Shown: positions 56,180 through 64,000 of the stretch, in pieces | Position numbering within the stretch: the first letter of the stretch is position 1 | Layout: each line of letters opens with the position of its first letter | Assembly: GCA_002105175.1 (NCBI GenBank) | Contig: MCGE01000017.1 | Location: 789,410 to 853,409 of the forward strand | Length of the DNA stretch: 64,000 bases | From: Absidia repens | Lineage: Eukaryota > Mucoromycota > Mucoromycetes > Mucorales > Cunninghamellaceae | Direction of reading: 5' to 3' | Program-made: the position numbers and the translations under genes | Notes under the pieces: generated by a model | The model's database searches: none | Seen by the model: only the letters and a program-made list of their open reading frames with translations | What the model was told of the DNA's origin: nothing

Positions 56180-57309
56180 ATACGATCAGAATATAACGAA
56201 TAGCAACAACAGGACTGAAGATAATGCACCAGTAAAGGCAAAGAGCGGGTTCGTAAAAAGATTGATGAATGGTTGATAGGTACGTTTCCGAAGCAAAAGC
56301 TGCTTTTGTTTGGAGTTTAGAAGTCAAAGCAAGTATACTTCACAGCCGTTCAGATAAAGGGAAGGGAATAACGTATATAAATCGTGGATATATATATAAA
56401 CAAAAAAAAAAAAGAAAAAAAAAGAGTAAGACAAAATGAGAAGAAAAAGAAAAAAATCTATCCGTCGTCAGGTAAACTTTCTCCGCTATAGCCCCCACAA
56501 ACCCTCCCCCATACCAACAGCATATTTTACAATACAGTGCATATATGCTTTTTGTTCGCACAGATTCATTATTATTATCACTTCTCGCACAGACGTATGC
56601 GATTTACCTATTAAGCTAGGCATGTATTATTTACCAACAAACTAGATTATCTGAATTTATGGTTGTCCATATGTTCTATCATCTGCATTCTATTGGCTAA
56701 TCTCATTTTTTGGTTTCTATTTATTTATCTTTTGAAAAAAGGGCACTATATATACAAAAAAAAAAAAAGTTAATGGATAGACCATAGTATACCAGATAAG
56801 GGATACCATAGTTGTTCTCTTTGAGTTTCCCACTAAACAGTGCCTTTATATTGCTATAATATGTAATTTAAAGCTTTAACTATCCAGTAACGTGCTTTTG
56901 CCACCGCCATTGCTTATATTGAACAAAAAAAATTTCATCAAAATGAGAGGCTAGAGTGTACATAAAAGTATGGAAAGATAGTCAATTGTCTGATCCCCTT
57001 TTTTTGAATCACTCGCAAATCAAAACACACATCTGATAAAGTAATAAAATAATGGGAAAAATCAAAGGGGTAAGTTCAAAAAGTGAATTTTGAGAGAAGT
57101 AAAAAAGATGTCATATTTGTTTTATTAAGAGCTGTTCCAACTATTAATCCTAATTGCACTTCCACACATAAACACACAAACATGGATAAAACTACACTAG
57201 ATATAGAATATAAGTTATATGTTTATTGAAGAATAAAGGTCACTGATGAAATATATAAACTATACTATAAAAGCTATACAAAGGGGAGGTGAAACTACAA
57301 TATTTATGC
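56180..57309. other. Spacer, GATA gene promoter
   Basis: Upstream region of the GATA gene with poly-A runs (56401-56424). No supportable gene. A minus-strand AATAAA at about 57217-57223 could end a transcript from the right. Confidence 0.45.
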
Positions 57310-57458
57310 TATTGGTGTTGTCGCTGCCATTTGGGAATCAACGAAGAGTGTCTCCTTTTACGGCGCTTGGTTCCAGACGAAACCACCAATGGCACACCAC
57401 GGTTATCCAGTGCAGTTTCACTAGCGAAGCCGACAAGATTAACAACACGTATCCCTCA
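57310..57458 (-). pseudogene. Possible coding remnant or terminal exon
   Basis: Minus-strand frame reading IRVVNLVGFASETALDNRGV then PLVVSSGTKRRKRRHSSLIP and KWQRQHQ before TAG. It looks like coding sequence with a basic C-terminus and is followed about 90 nt later by AATAAA, but I see no convincing start or upstream exon. It could be the last exon of a gene I cannot assemble or a relic. Confidence 0.3.
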
Positions 57459-57861
57459 AAAGAGTAATATATTTAACACAAAAACAACACACGTATTCCA
57501 CAAAAACAATATATACAAATATTTTTCAAATGTGATTTTCTTTATTGCAGTGATAAGATGTAAAATAGACAGTAATATGAAATAAAAGACAATATATAAT
57601 AAGATATAAGAGATAAAGAGAATACTCAGATGAAGGAGCAGATGATAGGAATGATGTGCGCACTAAAATAATGGGAATTAGTTCACAAGTGTGAAGAGGG
57701 AATGATGGAGATGCGCACTAAAGTAAAAAAAAAAGTTGAGAATGTACAGTGAATAATAAAAGAGATGAAGGCAAAAAAAAAAAAAATCCAATAGACGGAA
57801 TAGAAGGAAAGAGAGAATTTTTTTAAAAAAAAAAAAAAAGGTCTGCGGGTTTAATTTCTAT

Positions 57862-58139
57862 CTAATTTTCTGCGTTTGGCGATTGATGCTTCAAGGGAGT
57901 CATTATTTCAACGCCATCCGATTCACTGGCTGAGAATGGAGCTGGTGGGTTTTGCATCATTGGGGTCATTGCTATGAGAATAATATAATATAAAATAACT
58001 TTGTATAAAATCGGTAGACTTTGTAATTTTGATTGTGATGTCAGTTACAAAATTCGAGCTCACGCTCAATATCCTCAAAATCGCCATCTTCAATTGTGAC
58101 TCGATCATCGACGTTGGTGCTGCTGCTTCCTTTATTCAT
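57862..58139 (-). CDS. Small hypothetical protein, two exons
   Basis: Exons 58139-58049 and 57971-57862 give 66 residues: MNKGSSSTNVDDRVTIEDGD then FEDIERELEF, splice, SMTPMMQNPPAPFSASESDG and VEIMTPLKHQSPNAEN. The donor GTAACT and acceptor TCTCATAG are in phase and the stop follows directly. It is acidic in the middle and Pro/Ser-rich at the end. I do not recognise it. It could also be the 3' end of a larger gene, since an AG acceptor (GACTAG) lies about 38 nt upstream of the ATG. Confidence 0.45.
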
Positions 58140-59092
58140 CCTGTTGCTGTTCTCGCGTCTACTTCTTTTGCTCTAGTCTTTGTTGCTGCTGTTTGTTATA
58201 TCATTAAATAAATGGGACTTGTTATAAAGTATTGTGAAACTTGTGGATGACTTTTTATTTCTATTCAAATGCATTGTCTTATTTTATATTATGTGATGGT
58301 CTGTGTGCATGTAAAATAGGGCTGATGAATATGAGAGGAATCTGTGTAGTGGGTGATTCGAGGTCTGAATTACCTATTATTGAATGATCGCATGTGCATG
58401 CAGTAAGATATAGGAATAAGTGTAGGGATAAATATATATATATATACATGAAAAGATATATGGTAGGTGGATATATGGATGATAGGTGAATGTGTTGATA
58501 TACAACATTAACCACTCCCCGAATAAAACAATGATTGATTCATATCAAATAAAAGAAATCAATATTCTCATTTTATTTTCGACTTTCTTTTTTTTTATTT
58601 CACAACAATACAACCATTAAGCCAAGTTACTTTCCACCAAAAAAACCAATAATATATATTGTGTTTTACCACTAGTCAATGTATACATTTAACTACCTTG
58701 TGAAATGTCAATATATAAATTTTATAAAAAGAACAACTGTTAAAATTAATTACTAAAATTAGTAATACCATTCAGGCCTTTAATTTCCGTCCATTAAAAT
58801 CTTCTGATATTGTTAGTCCATCCAAGAACGTGTACCAAACAAATATAATCATCTACTTCACTATATCGAAGATACCTCTAATAAGTTTGATGAATATTTA
58901 AACATTCCAAGAAATGCAATATTTACAATAATAAACTTAATGAAATTTCAGTCAAGTCAAAAACGAAGGAAGAAACAGTCAAAACAAAAATGTTCATTAC
59001 ACAGGCTTCGGAGCTTAAAGCGGTGAAAAAATTTTGGGCTCCGCTCGCACTGCCCCCTGGGTCATTTTGGCAAAAGCGCGGCGTAGCCGCGC
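58140..59092. other. AT-rich spacer ending in a GC-rich boundary
   Basis: No gene is seen. The last ~75 bp become GC-rich and hold a hairpin with 7-bp arms (59076-59092), immediately left of the tandem array. Confidence 0.5.
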
Positions 59093-62000
59093 CTCTCCCG
59101 GCGCTTTTTTAGCGGATTTCCATGTTTTTTTAGCGGTATGGAGGGGTATTTCTGTGCGTGTATGGGGATATTGGATGGGGAAAAAAAAAAAAAAAAAATG
59201 GTATGAGTAGAAGGAGTATGTGACTAGAAAGCGGATGCAAGCAAACGTGGATGTCCAAGTATGTGTGTGGTTGAATGGTGGGCAATAATGTAGAGGCGGT
59301 TATTATGGCTGTAGGCTTTAGCTGTGAGCTTATAGGCGTAAACTTTAGAGCATTGTGCAATTAATTGTATGAGAGATGGATGGATGGTTTGGTGGCAAAA
59401 AATGATTGTATAATATTTCTAAAGATGCATGGAAAATTTGAAGTTGAACGGTTTCGTAGTTCGTTTTATATAAAGCGAAGAAGAGTATATTGCAGGTTAA
59501 TTGGATTTTGCAGGCTGTAAAGCCAGATGGGTGTGAATTCAACCGCCGCCGCCGGCAGTCTGGATTGTTGATCCAAAAAAAAAAATGGGAGCGCAAATCC
59601 AAAAAAAAAAAAAAAAAAAAAAAAAAGACAAGTCAACGGGAATGAGCCAACATCTGTTCACAGTTTTTGGCTCATTGTGGACCTGGTGGTTTTGGCTTTC
59701 TGTTTAGAAATAGTTTAGAAGGGTTTTAGAAAAGGGATTTCAAGAAGCATGGGGAAACCCTTTCATTTTGATTCTAGAATCTTGGGGAAATGTCTTGATT
59801 AGCTTAGTACATGTATATGTCTCTTTTCTTCAATAAAACATATATCTGCTTCCTTAAACCTTGTCTTTGTTTGAAATAAATGTTTGTTTAAGCTTCATTA
59901 GAAGTTTGGAGATCGCCATTTATAGAGATCCCTTTTAGAAATCACTTTTTTATCGTACATCGTTCCTTCTTCTACACCATTCATCAAGTTTAGCATCTCT
60001 CTCAGCTACTATTAGCGGCCGCCTATTTTTACATCTTCTTTCCTATTAGTATAGTATTGACTACGTATCATTATTCAATAAAAGCTTTTTTATTTTGCAA
60101 GGAACAATGGAATGGCAAAGCTATTCTACTGTGACAGGCTATTGTACATACTATTCTACTGTGATAGGCTATTCTATTGCGGTACACTGTCTGTGTTTGA
60201 TGGGGGTTTTTTATTATTATTTATTTATTGGTTTGGAAAGCCTATAGCAGGTATTACTACTTTTGGAAGGCTCCCCGGCGCTTTTTTAGCGGATTTCCAT
60301 GTTTTTTTAGCGGTATGGAGGGGTATTTCTGTGCGTGTATGGGGATATTGGATGGGGGAAAAAAAAAAAAAAAAATGGTATAAGGAGAAGGAGTATGTGA
60401 CTAGAAAGCGGATCCAAGCAAACGTGGATGTCCAAGTATGTGTGTGGTTGAATGGTGGGCAATAATGTAGAGGCGGTTATTATGGCTGTAGGCTTTAGCT
60501 GTGAGCTTATAGGCGTAAACTTTGGGGCATTGTGCAATTAATTGTATGAGAGATGGATGGTTGGTTTGGTGGCAAAAAATGATTGTATAATATTTCTAAA
60601 GATGCATGGAAAATTTGAAGTTGAACGGTTTCGTAGTTCGTTTTATATAAAGCGAAGAAGAGTATATTGCAGGTTAATTGGATTTTGCAGGCTGTAAAGC
60701 CAGATGGGTGTGAATTCAACCGCCGCCGCCGGCAGTCTGGATTGTTGATCCAAAAAAAAAAAATGGGAGCGCAAATCCAAAAAAAAAAAAAAAAAAAAAA
60801 GACAAGTCAACGGGAATGAGCCAACATCTGTTCACTGTTTTTGGCTCATTGTGGACCTGGTGGCTTTGGCTTTCTGTTTAGAAATAGTTTAGAAGGGTTT
60901 TTGAAAAGGGATTTCAAGAAACATGGGGAAACCCTTTCATTTTGATTCTAGAATCTTGGGGAAATGTCTTGATTAGCTTAGTACACGTATATGTCTCTTT
61001 TCTTCAATAAAACATATATCTGCTTCATTAAACCTTGTCTTTGTTTGAAATAAATGATTGTTTAAGCTTCATTAAAGTTTGGAGATCGCCATTTATAGAG
61101 ATCCCTTTTAGAAATCACTTTTTTATCGTACATCGTTCTTTCTTCTACACCATTCATCAAGTTTAGCATCTCTCTCAGCTACTATTAGCGGCCGCCTATT
61201 TTTACATCTTCTTTCCTATTAGTATAGTATTGACTACGTATCATTATCAATAAAAGCTTTTTTATTTTGCAATGAACAATGGAATGGCAAAGCTATTCTA
61301 CTGTGACAGGCTATTGTACATACTATTCTACTGTGATAGGCTATTCTATTGCGGTACACTGTCTATGTTTGATGGGGGGGGTTTTTTATTATTGGTTTGG
61401 AAAGTCCATAGCAGGTATTACTACTTTTGGAAGGCTCTCCCGGCGCTTTTTTAGCGGATTTCCATGTTTTTTTAGCGGTATGGCGGGGTATTTCTGTGTG
61501 TGTATGGGGATATTGGATGGGGGAAAAAAAAAAAAAAATGGTATAAGGAGAAGGAGTATGTGACTAGAAAGCGGATCCAAGCAAACGTGGATGTCCAAGT
61601 ATGTGTGTGGTTGAATGGTGGGCAATAATGTAGAGGCGGTTATTATGGCTGTAGGCTTTAGCTGTGAGCTTATAGGCGTAAACTTTGGGCATTGTGCAAT
61701 TAATTGTATGAGAGATGGATGGTTGGTTTGGTGGCAAAAATGATTGTATAATATTTCTAAAGATGCATGGAAAATTTGAAGTTGAACGGTTTCGTAGTTC
61801 GTTTTATATAAAGCGAAGAAGAGTATATTGCAGGTTAATTGGATTTTGCAGGCTGTAAAGCCAGATGGGTGTGAATTCAACCGCCGCCGCCGGCAGTCTG
61901 GATTGTTGATCCAAAAAAAAAAAATGGGAGCGCAAATCCAAAAAAAAAAAAAAAAAAAAAGACAAGTCAACGGGAATGAGCCAACATCTGTTCACTGTTT

Positions 62001-64000
62001 TTGGCTCATTGTGGACCTGGTGGTTTGGCTTTCTGTTTAGAAATAGTTTAGAAGGGTTTTGAAAAGGGATTTCAAGAAACATGGGGAAACCCTTTCATTT
62101 TGATTCTAGAATCTTGGGGAAATGTCTTGATTAGCTTAGTACACGTATATGTCTCTTTTCTTCAATAAAACATATATCTGCTTCATTAAACCTTGTCTTT
62201 GTTTGAAATAAATGATTGTTTAAGCTTCATTAAAAGTTTGGAGATCGCCATTTATAGAGATCCCTTTTAGAAATCACTTTTTTATCGTACATCGTTCTTT
62301 CTTCTACACCATTCATCAAGTTTAGCATCTCTCTCAGCTACTATTAGCGGCCGCCTATTTTTACATCTTCTTTCCTATTAGTATAGTATTGACTACGTAT
62401 CATTATTCAATAAAAGCTTTTTTATTTTGCAATGAACAATGGAATGGCAAAGCTATTCTACTGTGACAGGCTATTGTACATACTATTCTACTGTGATAGG
62501 CTATTCTATTGCGGTACACTGTCTGTGTTTGATGGGGTTTTTATTATTATTTTATATTGGTTTGGAAAGCCTATAGCAGGTATTACTACTTTTGGAAGGC
62601 TCTCCCGGCGCTTTTTTAGCGGATTTCCATGTTTTTTTAGCGGTATGGAGGGGTATTTCTGTGTGTGTATGGGGATATTGGAGGGGGAAAAAAAAAAAAT
62701 GGTATGAGTAGAAGGAGTATGTGACTAGAAAGCGGATCCAAGCAAACGTGGATGTCCAAGTATGTGTGTGTTGAATGGTGGGCAATAATGTAGAGGCGGT
62801 TATTATGGCTGTAGGCTTTAGCTGTGAGCTTATAGGCGTAAACTTTAGAGCATTGTGCAATTAATTGTATGAGAGATGGATGGTTGGTTTGGTGGCAAAA
62901 AATGATTGTATAATATTTCTAAAGATGCATGGAAATTTGAAGTTGAACGGTTTCGTAGTTCGTTTTATATAAAGCGAAGAAGAGTATATTGCAGGTTAAT
63001 TGGATTTTGCAGGCTGTAAAGCCAGATGGGTGTGAATTCAACCGCCGCCGCCGGCAGTCTGGATTGTTGATCCAAAAAAAAAAAATGGGAGCGCAAATCC
63101 AAAAAAAAAAAAAAAAAAAAAAGACAAGTCAACGGGAATGAGCCAACATCTGTTCACTGTTTTTGGCTCATTGTGGACCTGGTGGCTTTGGCTTTCTGTT
63201 TAGAAATAGTTTAGAAGGGTTTAGAAAAGGGATTTCAAGAACATGGGGAAACCCTTTCATTTTGATTCTAGAATCTTGGGGAAATGTCTTGATTAGCTTA
63301 GTACATGTATATGTCTCTTTTCTTCAATAAAACATATCTCTGCTTCATTAAACCTTGTCTTTGTTTGAAATAAATGTTTGTTTAAGCTTCATTAGAAGTT
63401 TGGAGATCCCATTTATAGAGATCCCTTTTAGAAATCCCTTTTTTTATCGTACATCGTTCCTTCTTCTACACCATTCATCAAGTTTAGCATCTCTCTCAGC
63501 TACTATTAGCGGCCCCTATTTTTACATCTTCTTTCCTATTAGTTAGTATTGACTACGTATCATTATTCAATAAAAGCTTTTTTATTTTGCAAGAACAATG
63601 GAATGCAAAGCTATTCTACTGTGACAGGCTATTGTACATACTATTCTACTGTGATAGGCTATTTCTATTGCGGTACACTGTCTGTGTTTGATGGGGTTTT
63701 TTTATTATATTTTATTATTGGTTTGGAAAGCCTATAGCAGGTATTACTACTTTTGGAAGGCTCCCGCGCTTTTTTAGCGGATTTCCATGTTTTAGCGGTA
63801 TGGAGGGGTATTTCTGTGTGTATGGGGATATTGGATGGGGGGAAAAAAAAAAAAATGGTATGAGTAGAAGGAGTATGTGACTAGAAAGCGATCAAGCAAA
63901 CGTGGATGTCCAGTATGTGTGTGGTTGAATGGTGGGCAATAATGTAGAGGCGGTTATTATGGCTGTAGGCTTTAGCTGTGAGCTATAGGCGTAAACTTTA
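59093..64000 (+). repeat. Tandem array, ~1.16-kb unit, about 4.2 copies, continues past the window
   Basis: The landmark GCGCTTTTTTAGCGGATTTC occurs at about 59101, 60278, 61443, 62608 and 63765, so the period is 1157-1177 bp. Copies differ mainly by homopolymer length and rare substitutions. Each unit contains a TTTTATATAAAG box, poly-A runs, ACCGCCGCCGCCGGCAG, a paired motif CTATTCTACTGTGA(C/T)AGGCTATT, a NotI-like GCGGCCGC (changed in the last copy), and two AATAAA signals. A segment around CATGGGGAAACCCTTTCATT is shared with the interspersed R1 family. No credible protein is encoded; the long minus-strand frame at 61389-61970 exists only because of Phe-rich homopolymers. Confidence 0.92.

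Noticed and set aside
61389..61970. 193-codon minus-strand frame inside the tandem array
   Set aside because: The frame crosses poly-A runs that give poly-Phe, and equivalent frames are broken in sibling copies by homopolymer length changes, so there is no sign of coding constraint.
59093..64000. CRISPR-like or rDNA interpretation of the array
   Set aside because: Units are ~1.16 kb with no short repeat/spacer pattern, and I see no rRNA-like conserved sequence.

Overview
This window is nuclear DNA from a filamentous fungus. The genes have many short introns (about 50-100 nt) with GTAAGT-like donors and YAG acceptors, the spacers are AT-rich, and poly(A) signals are AATAAA-like. Gene content (mitochondrial complex I, AUR1, a GATA factor, alpha-arrestins) together with a protein resembling Integrator subunit 10 suggests an early-diverging lineage such as Mucoromycota/Mucorales. 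The lineage is an inference; no rRNA or other marker was available to test it. All gene models were spliced by hand from reading frame, splice consensus and family conservation.

Layout. 0.7-2.6 kb: alpha-arrestin (-). 2.6-6.0 kb: spacer with an interspersed repeat and a MITE-like element. 6.0-7.6 kb: complex I 49-kDa subunit (+). 8.1-9.4 kb: ribosomal protein eS7 (-) with a probable 5'UTR intron. 9.6-13.0 kb: TFIIH helicase XPB/Ssl2 (-), divergent from the WD40 mRNA-export factor Rae1/Gle2 (13.2-14.8 kb, +). 15.7-19.4 kb: CLC-type chloride/proton exchanger (+) with two apparent single-base deletions. 19.4-22.5 kb: repeats. 22.5-24.4 kb: ALG12 mannosyltransferase whose reading frame runs by splicing into a complete glutaredoxin domain (-). 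24.8-28.0 kb: second alpha-arrestin-like gene (+). 28.8-32.7 kb: INTS10-like gene (+). 33.3-34.7 kb: unrecognised low-complexity-rich protein (+). 34.7-38.9 kb: repeats. 38.9-40.4 kb: AUR1 (+). 40.4-49.5 kb: gene-poor, repeat-rich block with a decayed gene. 49.6-50.8 kb: malate dehydrogenase ending in a PTS1-like tripeptide (+). 51.5-53.1 kb: CCR4-NOT deadenylase Pop2/Caf1 (-). 53.6-56.2 kb: GATA zinc-finger protein (-) with one apparent missing base. 57.9-58.1 kb: small two-exon gene (-). 59.1 kb to the end: tandem array of a ~1.16-kb unit.

The genes are mainly housekeeping: energy metabolism, translation, transcription/repair, mRNA export and decay, ER glycosylation and sphingolipid synthesis. 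They do not form one pathway. The most unusual items are the ALG12-glutaredoxin fusion, the INTS10-like gene, and the terminal array, which shares a 3' module with the interspersed repeat family seen elsewhere in the window. Three coding frameshifts beside homopolymers or short runs, and clustered one-base gaps in the last array copies, suggest an incompletely polished long-read assembly, so those genes should not be called pseudogenes without checking.
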